A DNA stretch of 64,000 bases from Notolepis coatsorum (taxonomy: Eukaryota > Chordata > Actinopteri > Aulopiformes > Paralepididae). Position 1 is the first letter of the stretch, and each line of letters begins with the position of its first letter. Below, piece by piece: positions 51,937-63,387 of this stretch. The notes under the pieces are model-generated. The model had not been told where the DNA came from and made no database searches. It saw only the letters and a list, made by a program, of their open reading frames with translations. The DNA is taken from assembly GCA_963971535.1 (NCBI GenBank), contig OZ020587.1:161456350-161520349 (forward strand), in the 5' to 3' direction. The position numbers and the translations under genes are program-made.

Positions 51937-53962
51937 AGTGTGGAGGAGGAGCTAAAAGAGATGTGGAGGAAGAGCTAAATGAGATGTGGAGGAGGAGCTA
52001 AAGGAGATGTGGAGGAGCTAAATGAGACATGGAGGAGGAGCTAAAGGAGATGTGGAGGAGGAGCTAAATGAGATGTGGAGGAGCTAAATGAGACATGGAG
52101 GAGGAGCTAAAGGAGATGTGGAGGAAGAGCTAAATGAGATGTGGAGGAGGAGCTAAAGGAGATGTGGAGGAGCTAAATGAGACATGGAGGAGGAGCTAAA
52201 GGAGATGTGGAGGAGGAGCTAAATGAGATGTGGAGGAGCTAAATGAGACATGGAGGAGGAGCTAAAGGAGATGTGGAGGAGGAGCTAAATGAGATGTGGA
52301 GGAGGAGCTAAATGAGATGTGGAGGAGGAGCTAAAGGAGATGTGGAGGAGGAGCTAAATGAGATGTGGAGGAGCTAAATGAGACATGGAGGAGGAGCTAA
52401 AGGAGATGTGGAGGAGGAGCTAAATGAGACGTGGAGGAGGAGCTAAATGAGATGTGGAGGAGGAGCTAAAGGAGATGTGGAGGAGGAGCTAAATGAGATG
52501 TGGAGGAGCTAAATGAGACATGGAGGAGGAGCTAAAGGAGATGTGGAGGAGGAGCTAAATGAGACGTGGAGGAGGAGCTAAATGAGATGTGGAGGAGGAG
52601 CTAAAGGAGATGTGGAGGAGGAGCTAAATGAGATGTGGAGGAGGAGCTAAATGAGACATGGAGGAGGAGCTAAAGGAGACGGGGAGGAGGAGCTAGATGA
52701 GACATGGAGGAGCTAAATGAGATGTGGAGGAGGAGCTAAAGGAGATGTGGAGGAGGAGCTAAATGAGATGTGGAGGAGCTAAATGAGACATGGAGGAGGA
52801 GCTAAAGGAGACGGGGAGGAGGAGCTAGAGGAGACATGGAGGAGGAGCTAAAGGAGACATGGAGGAGCTAAATGAGACGGGGAGGAGGAGCTAGAGGAGA
52901 CGTGGAGGAGGAGCTAAAGGAGACATGGAGGAGGAGCTAAATGAGACGGGGAGGAAGAGCTAGATGAGACGTGGAGGAGCTAAAGGAGACATGGAGGAGG
53001 AGCTAAAGGAGACATGGAGGAGGAGCTAAAGGAGACGTGGAGAAGGAGCTAAAGTAGACATGGAGGAGGAGCTAAAGGAGACATGGAGGAGGAGCTAAAG
53101 GAGACGTGGAGAAGGAGCTAAAGTAGACATGGAGGAGGAGCTAAAGGAGACATGGAGGAGGAGCTAAATGAGATGTGGAGGAGCTAAAGGAGACATGGAG
53201 GAGGAGCTAAAGGAGACGTGGAGGAGGAGCTAGAGAAGACGTGGAGGAGCTAAATGAGATGTGGAGGAGGAGCTAAAGGAGATGGAGGAGGAGCTAAATG
53301 AGACGTGGAGGAGGAGCTAGAGGAGACGTGGAGGAGCTAAATGAGATGTGGAGGAGCTAAATGAGATGTGGAGGAGGAGCTAAATGTGACATGGGGGAGG
53401 AGCTGAATGAGAAGTGGAGGAGGAGCTAAAGGAGACATGGGGAGGAGCTAAATGAGACGTGGATGAGGAGCTAAAGGAGAGGTAGAGGAGGAGCTAAAGG
53501 AGAGGTAGAGGAGGAGCTAAAGGAGACGTGGAGGAGGAGCTAAAGGAGTCGTGGAGAAGGAGCTAAAGGAGACGTGGAGGAGGAGCTAGAGGAGACGTGG
53601 AGGAGGAGCTAGAGGAGACGTGGAGGAGGAGCTAAAGGAGAGGTAAAGGAGGAGCTAAATGAGATGTGGAGGAGGAGCTAAAGGAGAGGTAGAGGAGGAG
53701 CTAAAGGAGAGGTAGAGGAGGAGCTAAAGGAGACGTGAGGAGGAGCTAGAGGAGACGTGGAGGAGGAGCTAAAGGAGACGTGGAGGAGGAGCTAAAGGAG
53801 ACGTGGAGGAGGAGCTAAAGGAGACGTGGAGGAGGAGCTAAAGGAGACGTGGAGGAGGAGCTAAAGGAGACGTGGAGGAGATAAATGTGACAGAGGAGCT
53901 AAATGTGACGTGGAGGAGCTAAATTAGAGGTAGAGGAGGAGCTAAAGGAGAGGTGGAGGAGG
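51937..53962 (+). repeat. 23-bp purine-rich minisatellite, about 2 kb
   Basis: Units of GAGGAGGAGCTAAATGAGAT plus GTG and variants (AAAGGAGACATG, CTAGAGGAGACG, short GAGGAGCTAAATGAGA). The array ends 6 bp from the ubr3 donor at 53,968/53,969, whose intron start GTAACTCCTCCTCCACC (minus) is itself a unit-like sequence. Confidence 0.95.
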
Positions 53963-53968
53963 AGTTAC

Positions 53969-54094
53969 CAGGCAGCCCGTCAGGTTGTCTCCGTACAGGT
54001 GATGCTGCAGGAGGGAGGAGAGGCGCAGGTAGGGCAGGCAGAACTGCTGGAGGCTGAACTCTATGGACTGTGGAGACCACACACTGGAGCTGAG
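53969..54094 (-). CDS. ubr3: ubr3 exon, QQFCLPYLRLSSLLQHHLYG segment
   Basis: 126 nt, phase 0 to phase 0. It codes WSPQSIEFSLQQF, CLPYLRLSSLLQHHLYGDNL and TGCL, the conserved UBR3 helix segment ending in LLQHHLYG. Donor CCTG/GTAACT. The acceptor is CCCCAG/CTCAGCTCC; an alternative AG five bases downstream would break the frame. Confidence 0.95.
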
Positions 54095-54095
54095 C

Positions 54096-54321
<226 letters not shown>

Positions 54322-54580
54322 ACATGGTTGTAATGCTTCATCAATAACCGCTCAACAGCTGGCTGATAATGGGAGGTGATGTATATCTCCTTCAGGGACT
54401 AGTGGAGATATCAGAGCATTGTTGCTCGGGGGATAATGGGCAATTCATCATGTAAGAGAGGCAAATGGGAACAGAAGGAAGGCAGCGAGAACAAGGGAGC
54501 AGGGGAGGAGGAGGAGCCACCGGACGCTGGGGTTTGGAACGTGTCCTAGACGCTTGGTTGTTTCTGTGCGTGTGACTCAC

Positions 54581-54688
54581 CATTGAGGATTCTTCAGTGT
54601 TGACCTTGTAGACACTCTTGTCCTTGGAGAGCACGGAGATCACGTGACTGAGGAGCGCCTCCAGACACTGTTCCGCGTCGGCCGCGTT
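54581..54688 (-). CDS. ubr3: ubr3 exon, NAADAEQCLEALLSHVISVL segment
   Basis: 108 nt, phase 0 to phase 0. It codes NAADAEQCLEALLSHVISVL and SKDKSVYKVNTEESSM. Acceptor CTCGCAG, donor CAATG/GTGAGT. It lies only 486 bp from the next exon and fits in frame on both sides. Assignment to UBR3 rests on position and frame more than on remembered identity. Confidence 0.9.
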
Positions 54689-55434
54689 CTGCGAGGGAAC
54701 AAAAAAACATCAAGGCGGTTATTTTTTTTTTTGGAGCTGAAAAAGACGGATGATAACTCCGAAAGTGCACAGTTTTGTACAGCCCTGGCCTACTCCTATT
54801 CTATAATTATATTTGAACAGTAATCCAGAACTATTTTATTGCACTTTTTTTTTTAATCTATTCTATTCTACTATTTTATTGCACTGCACCGTTGCACTAT
54901 TTTACTCTGTCTATTTTATCTTACTCTTTTTATTATCGTCTATTTAAACCTGAATCAAACCATAAACAAGGTGTGGCCTGTTGGGATGTTAGATCCTAAT
55001 GTGAAAAACTGTGATTTTACATGTCTGCACTTTATGTGCTCATTTTAGGCCTGTCTTTTTGTTCTGTTGTGAAGCACTTTGAGCTGCAGTTTCTGTAAGA
55101 AAGGTGCTCTACAAATAAAGTTTATTATTATTATTATATTATATTGTGCCGCTATGTTAATTTAGGTTATATTCCATTTCATTCCACCTTTTTATTTTTT
55201 TTATTCTACCATAATTCTAAGTCTGTCCGTCAATGTCGCACCAAAAACGACCAAATCAAATTCCTTGTATGTGAAAACTGCCGTGGCAATAAAGACCTTT
55301 ATGATCCCGATTCTGAAAACGCACTAATGTAATGTGGGATATATATATAGATTACATTAGATTATTAGTAGAGGCTAGTCGTGGTGTTCTACACACTCCG
55401 CTTATTCTGACATGTTTCCTTTTGATGACCTTGT
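54689..55434. other. ubr3 intron with a LINE-type 3' end
   Basis: About 54,960-55,140 (plus) ends GGTGCTCTACAAATAAAGTT with a TTA tail after TTGTGAAGCACTTTGAGCTG, a common fish LINE terminus. The rest is unassigned. Confidence 0.5.
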
Positions 55435-55745
55435 TTTATTAGATTCGATTAAAATGTATTGTCATCATACAGCACAAGTACAGTACAACACAAAGAGGTT
55501 TGGCATCCAACCATGCAGAGTGCAAATCTAACAGTAAAGTGCAATAGTAATATTAAACTCTGAATAAAATATATTAATTAATACTACTACTGAGTAATGT
55601 GCCAATCAGAGTTGTAGTATTAATATGTACAATGACACAGGTATAAAGACACTATTACTGGCCAGCAGCGTAACTAGTAAGAGTAGGATATGTAGAGATA
55701 TAGATATAGTATCTACAGATGTAAAATGATTATGCAGGTATGTAC
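55435..55745 (-). repeat. dispersed repeat family A, copy 5
   Basis: Reverse copy with ATTGTCATCATACAGCACAA, GGCATCCAACCATGCAGAGT and CGTAACTAGTAAGAGTAGG. Confidence 0.78.
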
Positions 55746-56020
55746 AGACAGCATATATATATAGTATATATGAAATATGAAATAGTATGAAATGTGTATT
55801 TCTACTATTACCCTGCCCATACCTGTACCTCCTCTCCCCCATGACGCTATGAAGCCAATGTTGGCCGAACTGAACGTTTCCACACTTGGCGCCAATGTGC
55901 ATTCACGGGCTACACAGTGACGGGATGACCCTTCCTTCTTTTTATAATTCCCTTGGACGCTGACAGGAAATACCCCAGGGGGCCCCACGCAATTTCCCTA
56001 GCAACAGACCACTGTCTGGT
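55746..56020. repeat. repeat G copy
   Basis: Contains GTTTCCACACTTGGCGCCAA, GATGACCCTTCCTTCTTT and CCCTAGCAACAGACCAC, matching 15.42-15.62 kb. Confidence 0.55.
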
Positions 56021-56419
56021 GTCCCCAATGGAGGTCACAGGAAGTCACAAGGATGACTCATCATTATAACTTTCCTCCCCCTCCCACTAGACTCTCCACT
56101 GTCAAACGTCTGAGCATCAGAAAGAGCTACTCTGCCTCTCAGTGTCCTCTCCTTCTCTCCCTCTCTCAAAACTCACACATACACAAACAGTCCGCAGGGT
56201 TTGTACACCTTTTCCAAGGCAAAATGCAAGCACTTTTCAAGCATTTTCAAGGTGCATTTTCAAGATTTTCCAGCATCTTATGCGGCTGTGGTAAATTAAA
56301 TATTTACTCAAAATGATTATTTCACTTCTTCCATCACATTAAATCAGATGTTATTGTGCTAAACAACCAAAATTATGTAGACTTGGCATCATATATAACC
56401 TGGCTGAGCCGATGTGTTA

Positions 56420-56583
56420 TGCAGTATGTCGTGTATGTCATAAATGTCATGATGAATTGAACATGGGGGACCCTGATGTAAACAAGACGAAAGTATTGCT
56501 CTGGTCTGCATCCCCTTAATAATTGTGTGTATTGAGCCGTACTGTATTGTACCCATTCTGCAATCTGTTAATAAAGTTTTCAG
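56420..56583 (+). repeat. dispersed repeat family B, copy 7
   Basis: Plus-strand core ending CTGTTAATAAAGTTTTC inside the hAT element, next to the transposase remnant. Confidence 0.8.
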
Positions 56584-57006
56584 GGAAGAGAAATGAGGAG
56601 CTATCCCAAATGTGGTGAGGTATGCCACTTTATTCTCCCCACAAGTAAATTGCTTTGCTATCTCACTGTCAGGAAACATTGTTTGAAACATGGCCCCCAT
56701 GTCATTACATGAATGGTAGGAATAGTGGCTGGTTACAGCTTTTGTTGCCCAGCATATTTCAGCTTGAAGTGTTGGATTAGAGGTAACAAATGATTTAATG
56801 GTGCCTGTGGTGTTGCTGGTTGACTGGTTCTTGGATGAGCCTGGGGATGGTAGAGGGGCAACTCCACTGCAAGCTCCTCCACTGGCTGCTCTGGCTCTCA
56901 CTACACTGCTGGTTGTTGATGTGGATGTAGCTGTGCTGCTTGATGCATTGCTTGTCTGCTGGAAATAATCCACTAATGCAGGACCTGGATTTAGACGTGC
57001 TTTCAT
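56584..57006 (-). pseudogene. hAT transposase N-terminal remnant
   Basis: Minus-strand frame codes a Ser/Thr-rich stretch, then FVTSNPTLQAEICWATKAV, SHYSYHSCNDMGAMFQTMFP and FTCGENKVAYLTTFGIAPHF. The E.CW..K.V.SH.S..S..D and MFPDS motifs are those of fish hAT transposases. The frame is cut by the family B insertion, so it is truncated. Confidence 0.7.
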
Positions 57007-57344
57007 CAGAATTTGATGCTTCTTCCCTAAATAAAAAGGAGCAGCATGTTATAAATAAAACAAAGTGTTTTATTCATTTAATCTCACTGGTTGCACTTAA
57101 CTTTAAGAGTATTTATTGTTTAATGTTGACATCTAATCTAAATGGATCATTATGATATTATAAATGTATATTTCATTTTCATTTATAGGCTACTGCCAAT
57201 GAATTTTAGACTGAGCCTAATGATGGCCTGGAATGAACCAACTACCTTAACATTATTATCAATGTAATTAACTGTAAAGGTCACGTTAGCTGTTAGATTG
57301 CATATTCCATAAATAAACATGCTAAAATTGGCCTGGCTCGTCAC

Positions 57345-57520
57345 GTTTGATTGAAAACGTTATTAACAGATTGCAGAATGGGTACAATACACTATGGCTC
57401 AATACACACAATTGTTAAGGGGATGCAGACCAGAGAAATACTTTCGTCTTGTTTACATCAGGGTCCGCCATTTTCAATTCATCATAACATTTATGACATA
57501 CACGACATACAGGTAGACAG
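57345..57520 (-). repeat. dispersed repeat family B, copy 8
   Basis: Reverse copy from ACAGATTGCAGAATGGGTAC to TATGACATACACGACATAC. Confidence 0.8.
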
Positions 57521-57532
57521 TACGTTACTGCG

Positions 57533-57836
57533 TTCCAGACTACAACTGCTCCACACCAGTTCCACACCAGTCTCCGTAAATGTTCCGTTATAAAAATAAA
57601 ATACCATTTCAATACACAACAAGTTTTCGTGTTTTGAAATACATGAAAGGAAATTAGCTAACGTTGATTTGCCTAACGTTACATGCTACAACACTGCGGT
57701 GAAAAACAGAGTCCGGTAAACACGAGTTTGTAATTCCATTAGTGTATTTTGCCTGTTACTTGACTATTTCGATTATTGAAGTGGTATTTTTATAACAAAC
57801 ATTTACGGAGACAGGTGTGGAGCACTTGTAGTCTCG
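57533..57836. mobile_element. hairpin MITE, about 300 bp
   Basis: GTTCCAGACTACAACTGCTC at the left is repeated inverted as GAGCACTTGTAGTCTCGAAC at the right. Inner arms GGAGACAGGTGTGGAGC and AATGTTCCGTTATAAAAATA also pair. Confidence 0.7.
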
Positions 57837-57849
57837 AACTTAGTTACCT

Positions 57850-58145
57850 GGCGAGCCAGGCCGAGACACGTTAATAACACCCATAGCTCAGTGGCTCACC
57901 TTTCAACGTGGCTCGAACGTGCAGACTCCCCCAATCCCCATGGTAAAAATCTTCAAGTCCTTTCTGCATATTTTGCACACGGCTACTCGAGGATGTTCTC
58001 CTCTGAATTATATTTGATATCTCCGAGCCAGAGCTCATTAAAACGGCAGCCTCCCGGCATTTTGGCCACACACACACGCGCGCTGTTCTCAGATGGCACA
58101 GGTAAAAACACTACGGGGTGGGGCCGAGCCACATTTCATTTTGCA
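57850..58145 (-). pseudogene. possible 5' coding part of the hAT element
   Basis: A 68-codon minus frame (57,871-58,077) includes SSGSEISNIIQRRTSSSSR and NMQKGLEDFYHGDW. Its place upstream of the transposase remnant suggests a first exon, but no family match is recognised. Confidence 0.3.
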
Positions 58146-58376
58146 TGAAAGGCGAACGCAAAATAGGCTCGCGAGTCGCTCCGACTTATTTTATTTCTTT
58201 GTCTAAAAACCAAACTATTCAGTCAGATAGCGATTTATTATTAAAGTATAAAATGCAATTACAATTTCAATAACTTTCCAGCACTTTATACACAATTCAA
58301 GCACATTTAAAACCTTGAAAACAGCACATTGAAATACAAGCATTTTCAAGGATTTCCAGCACCCGTACGAACCCTG

Positions 58377-59035
58377 TCCCTCTCTCCCCCTCTCAAAACT
58401 CTCACATACACAAACAGTCCTCTCTCTCTCTCCCCCTCTCAAAACTCACATACACAAACAGTCCTCTCTCTCTCTCCCCCTCTCAAAACTCACACATACA
58501 CAAACAGTCATCTCTCTCGCTCTCTCTCCCCCTCAAAACTCTCACACATACACAAACAGTCATCTCTCTCGCTCTCTCTCCCCCTCAAAACTCTCACACA
58601 TACACAAACAGTCATCTCTCTCGCTCTCTCTCCCCCTCAAAACTCTCACACATACACAAACAGTCATCTCTCTCGCTCTCTCTCCCCCTCAAAACTCTCA
58701 CATACACAAACAGTCCTCGCTCTCTCTCTCCCCCTCTCAAAACTCTCACACACATACACAAACAGTCATCTCTCTCGCTCTCTCTCCCCCTCAAAACTTA
58801 CACATACACAAACAGTCCTCGCTCTCTCTCTCCCCCTCTCAAAACTCTCACACACATACACAAACAGTCCCCTCTCTCTCCCCCTCAAAACTCTCACACA
58901 TAATATACAAACAGTCCTCTCTCTCTCTCCCCCTCTGAAAACTCCTTCATTCCCTCTCTCTCTCTCTCTCTCTCTCTCCCCCCCTCTCAAAACTCTCACA
59001 CACATACACAAACAGTCCTTCAATCCCTCTCTCTC
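58377..59035 (+). repeat. about 48-bp CT-rich minisatellite
   Basis: Units of CCCTCTCAAAACTCTCACAC plus ATACACAAACAGTCCTCTCT and a CT run of variable length. A 245-codon frame across it is an artefact. Confidence 0.93.
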
Positions 59036-59640
59036 TTTATGGAATATAATAACGTATGCAGAGTAAGCAGGAGGCTCGGTAAGCCTCCCCGCACAGTAGA
59101 ATATCTGACCCGGCGATAAGCCTTGCGACATTTAGCGAATGCGTGTTCTGATAAAAAAAAAATTCAACCGGTTCGACTAATATTTTATGCGCGGAAAGAA
59201 AAGCCGCCGGCGTTTATCAAGTTGAAGGTGGCGGAATATAAAGCAGCGGGGGGGGCTCCTTATCGTGCGCGCCGCCCCCCTCGCTCGTGGATTCATAGAG
59301 GAGGCGTTTAATGTCTATGGATTTCCCTCCAGGGCTCTGATCTTTGTTCAGACTTTGCATTTTTTTTTTTTTTTTATCAACTCCAGATTTAAATACAACA
59401 ACGGACATCCTTCTGAATATGGACGGCGTTACCAATCAGGATTTGAGACGCGTCTTAATGGCGGCCCGCGAAACGAGCGAAAAGCCATTGTTCACGGCGG
59501 GAGAGGGGGATTCAACCTCCGTTAGGGATGGAAACGCCCCCCCCCCCCCAAAAAGGGAGGGTTTCAGCTATTTGTCTATTGACATTCAAGCCCACCACCC
59601 TGCTAATACAGATTTAATAGACTGAAGATGGAGCCAATTA
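59036..59640. other. repeat-poor stretch in a ubr3 intron, possible conserved non-coding sequence
   Basis: Outside short T and C runs it has no member of the local repeat families. It contains TAAT/ATTA cores (CTAATACAGATTTAATAGAC, AGCCAATTAACACCGC). Two overlapping plus-strand frames (86 and 93 codons) have no splice context. Confidence 0.3.
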
Positions 59641-59650
59641 ACACCGCCGC

Positions 59651-59760
59651 TCTCTCTCTCTCCCCTCCTCTCTCTCTCTCCCCTCCTCTCTCTCTCCCCT
59701 CCTCTCTCTCTCTCTTTCTCCCCTCCTCTCTCTCTCTCTCTCTCTCTCCCCTCCTCTCTA
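59651..59760. repeat. CT-rich simple repeat
   Basis: CTCTCTCTCCCCTCCTCT units over about 110 bp. Confidence 0.93.
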
Positions 59761-60082
59761 CCACACTTCAGCAGATAATGAAGATCAATATTGCCTGCTG
59801 TGAAAACCACATAAATGAACTCAGTAACTAAGGGATTAATTCATCTCAATGCCACACTCGTACACACAATGGTTCCCTGTGGTTGTGGACAGAGCCTGGG
59901 CCGGCCGATATCGTCTCGTCACTGATATATATACCGGTATCGCCGTTTGATTAGCAGTCTTTAAAAAAAGGGCCACCTCACCTTCAAGCAACAGTTGTGA
60001 TTGGAGGACATAGAAAAGAGGGCAGGGTTTGAGATAGGTCCACTGAGAGGACTGGTGAGACCACCGACCAGTAATAATTACC

Positions 60083-61415
60083 ATTGATAAATACTTATAT
60101 TGATCATAATCGTTGTATTGATCATACTTATATTTATCATAATCATTGTATTGATCATACTTATATTTATCATAATCATTGTATTGATCATACTTATATT
60201 GATAATAATCATTGTATTGATCATACTTATATTTATCATAATCATTGTATTGATCATACTTATATTGATAATAATCATTGTATTGATCATACTTATATTT
60301 ATCATAATCATTGTATTGATCATACTTATATTTATCATAATCATTGTATTGATCATACTTATATTGATAATAATCATTGTATTGATCATACTTATATTTA
60401 TCATAATCATTGTATTGATCATACTTATATTGATAATAATCATTGTATTGATCATATTTATATTTATCATAATCATTGTATTGATCATACTTATATTGAT
60501 AATAATCATTGTATTGATCATACTTATATTTATCATAATCATTGTATTGATCATACTTAAATTGATAATAATCATTGTATTGATCATATTTATATTAATC
60601 ATAATCATTGTATTGATCATACTTATATTCATCATAATCGTTGTATTGATCATACTTATATTTATCATAATCATTGTATTGATCATACTCATATTGATAA
60701 TAATCATTGTATTGATCATATTTATATTAATCATAATCATTGTATTGATCATACTTATATTCATCATAATCGTTGTATTGATCATACTTATATTGATCAT
60801 AATCGTTGTATTGATCATACTTATATTTATCATAATCGTTGTATTGATCATACTTATATTGATCATGATAGTTGTATTGATCACTTATATTCATCATAAT
60901 CATTGTATTGATCATACTTATATTGATAATAATCATTGTATTGATCATACTTATATTGATAATAATCATTGTATTGATCATACTTATATTTATCATAATC
61001 ATTGTATTGATCATACTTATATTTATCATAATAATTGTATTGATCATACTTATATTGATAATAATCATTGTATTGATCATACTTATATTGATCATAATAG
61101 TTGTATTGATCATACTTATATTTATCATAATCATTGTATTGATCATACTTATATTCATCATAATAATTGTATTGATCATACTTATATTGATAATAATCAT
61201 TGTATTGATCATACTTATATTTATCATAATCATTGTATTGATTATACTTATATTGATAATAATCATTGTATTGATCATACTTATATTTATCATAATCATT
61301 GTATTGATCATACTTATATTGATCATACTTATATTGATAATAATCATTGTATTGGTCATACTTATATTGATCATAATCATTGTATTGATCATACTTATAT
61401 TTATCATAATCATTG
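60083..61415 (+). repeat. 33-bp AT-rich minisatellite, about 40 units
   Basis: Units of TATTGATCATACTTATATTT plus ATCATAATCATTG. Alternating ATTTATCATAATC and ATTGATAATAATC variants give a partial 66-bp higher-order pattern. All six frames stay open because 33 is a multiple of three (up to 471 codons). This is treated as non-coding. Confidence 0.96.
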
Positions 61416-61566
61416 TAGGGGTGTAAAGGTACACGTATTTGTACCGAACCGTTTCAGTGTGTACCGTACCGAACGGCTGTGTACCGAACTAATACAACGG
61501 TATGTTAACCACTAACCACCGCCCACCGGGGGCTGTTTTTTTCACAATCTAATATAATAATTATAA

Positions 61567-61608
<42 letters not shown>

Positions 61609-61776
61609 TTTAAAGTAGATTATTAATTTCAATATAGAATATTCGTTGACAGCCCTACAAAGTACAATTAGTTACTGCACACTACATCACCCCTGAGTGG
61701 AACATGGAAAGCGAACCGTGATTTCAAAACAGAGGTACGTACTGTACCGTGGTTTTTGTGTACCGTTACACCCCTA
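61416..61776. mobile_element. hAT MITE, 361 bp, inside the 33-bp satellite
   Basis: Ends TAGGGGTGTAAAGGTACAC and GTGTACCGTTACACCCCTA are inverted repeats. The flanking satellite octamers AATCATTG and CATGATTG agree at 6 of 8 positions, a decayed duplication. Includes a (TTA)n run. Confidence 0.85.
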
Positions 61777-61815
61777 CATGATTGTATTGATCATATTTAT
61801 ATGAATAATAATTAT
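61777..61815 (+). repeat. 33-bp minisatellite, right remnant
   Basis: GATTGTATTGATCATATTTA continues the array past the hAT insertion, ending about 45 bp from the ubr3 donor. Confidence 0.85.
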
Positions 61816-61859
61816 ATTTCTATATAATAAGTACTGCATGCGGTGTGTTTTATCGGTAC

Positions 61860-61984
61860 CTTCTTCAGGGCCCCGGAGGTGCCCCAGGCCAGCCTCTCCT
61901 CCGGGGTGAACTTGGCCGAGAGGGCGGCCAGGCCCTGGGTGTACTGAAGGTTGTACAGCATCCTCACCACGCAGGTGAAGTGTT
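61860..61984 (-). CDS. ubr3: ubr3 exon, most upstream in the window
   Basis: 125 nt, begins with two bases of a split codon and ends in phase 0. It codes HFTCVVRMLYNLQYTQGLAA, SAKFTPEERLAWGTSGALKK. Acceptor TTGCAG/AACACTTC, donor AGAAG/GTACCG. Same strand and compatible phase with the next ubr3 exon, and an LYNLQYTQGLAALS helix plausible for this region. The RING-H2 and UBR-box exons should lie beyond the right edge. Confidence 0.82.
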
Positions 61985-62071
61985 CTGCAACACACAGAGA
62001 TCACACATTACAGTTCACTTTGATTTGATTTTTATTAGTCTCTCGAACATAGAAACATAAAACAAGTTTAA

Positions 62072-63010
62072 CCTTTTATTCGCCAAGGACGAGTTTCCAC
62101 GTCATTCTCCGCCATGCGTAATCTGCGTAAGGCGTCTTTGAGAGCAATATTTAAAAAATCTGTGATGGCAATCATATTTTACCCACAGAGTCTTGAGATC
62201 CCCTGTTGATCTCCTCTCAACTCTCCAACGGTTCAAGAGCGCCATCTGGTGGCCGATCGGCGGATCGCCCAAACAGGAAATGGCGCGCCGGAAGTGGTGC
62301 TCGCCCATATTTCGTCCGGGCACTCGCTATCGTTAGCAGGACTCCATCTTGATACACTGGACATCGATCGGTTGCAAATAACTCGATAAACAACATGATT
62401 TGGACGTATATATTATTATACAACCTGGAAATGGATCGCATATATCAACATCCCATAATCGAGAACTTTCTGCTCCACGCGGACCACCCAACGGTCAGAG
62501 GAAGCTACGGTAAGTTTTAGCGTGTTTGAATAATATGATCCATATAAACTGCTGTGATCTATGTATCGCCCATACTACATAAATGATTTAACGTTGGCCA
62601 CGGACTTATAAACCCCCCCCCCCCCCCCCGGTCACCAGCAGATGATGAGGCATGCCGCTTAGGATCTTGCACAATTGAAAGTTTTAATATGACGTCAATC
62701 GGTATCAAACTACATTTGATGATGTAATATGTATTTAGGGCTATAAATCACGTTCTGCAGAATGCTGCAGAAAACGATAAAAACATATTTATACTTTAGA
62801 CCGTATTTTAGTATGAATTATGTGAATGAAAAAGTAGAACGTTGCTACATCCTAAACGATAGATACTTGAGGTTGAATGGGCCATAGTAATGTCAATTTA
62901 GCAATACAATTAAAAAAGTTATAGCCCTGCAAAGAAGGGGAACATCTCCATAGACAAATAGAGCTGGCAGAGGACGGTATAAGGATGGATATAAGCGTGG
63001 CAGAGAAAGG
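62072..63010 (-). mobile_element. piggyBac-like non-autonomous element, family D, 939 bp
   Basis: TTAA on both sides (62,068-62,071; 63,011-63,014). Ends CCTTTTATTCGCCA and TGGCAGAGAAAGGG are imperfect inverted repeats. Plus strand 62,395-62,509 is an open ATG-led stretch ending TACG/GTAAGT, a consensus donor, comparable to the one in the 43-kb element. Contains a poly-C run (62,613-62,630). Confidence 0.8.
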
Positions 63011-63383
63011 GTTAAAAAACAAAAACGGTAAAAAGAGGTCAAAGACTATTTCCATACAATAAGTGTTCGAGAAGGAACAGGGGGAAGTAATAAAAAAAAA
63101 CGTATCAAGCCCTGCCCCTTCCTTATAATATTTTACATTATAATTATAATAAAAATTAAAATATTATAACAAATAATGAAAAATAAAATAAAAGTACAGT
63201 TTTTTATATATCCAAATGAGTCACATTACTGCTCAAGCTCCTCTCTCTTATGTGTGTCCATAAGTGCTTGTAGCTACCTGTTTAGTTTAAACAACCCAGG
63301 ACCAAAACACTAAAGATGAGAGGCAGCAACAGCAAGAACAACAACAACAACAGACATAAAGAGATGAAACTAGGGCTCTTTGT
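63011..63383. other. unassigned AT-rich sequence
   Basis: Possible retroelement remnant (A-rich, AACAACAACAAC at 63,339-63,352). No gene supported. Confidence 0.35.
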
Positions 63384-63387
63384 TTAA

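Larger units (their letters stand above)
56195..58376. mobile_element. large hAT element carrying a transposase remnant
   Basis: Ends CAGGGTTTGTAC and GTACGAACCCTG are inverted repeats, with AAGCATTTTCAAGG and TTTCCAGCA motifs just inside each. The about 48-bp minisatellite unit occurs on both flanks (56,153-56,193 and from 58,377), so it inserted there. An exact 8-bp duplication is not readable. It contains two family B insertions and a hairpin MITE. Confidence 0.78.

Noticed and set aside
60084-61515. Long open frames (471, 268, 235, 172, 158 codons) across the 33-bp array
   Set aside because: All follow from a stop-free 33-bp unit; there are no splice sites, no complex sequence and frames are open on both strands.
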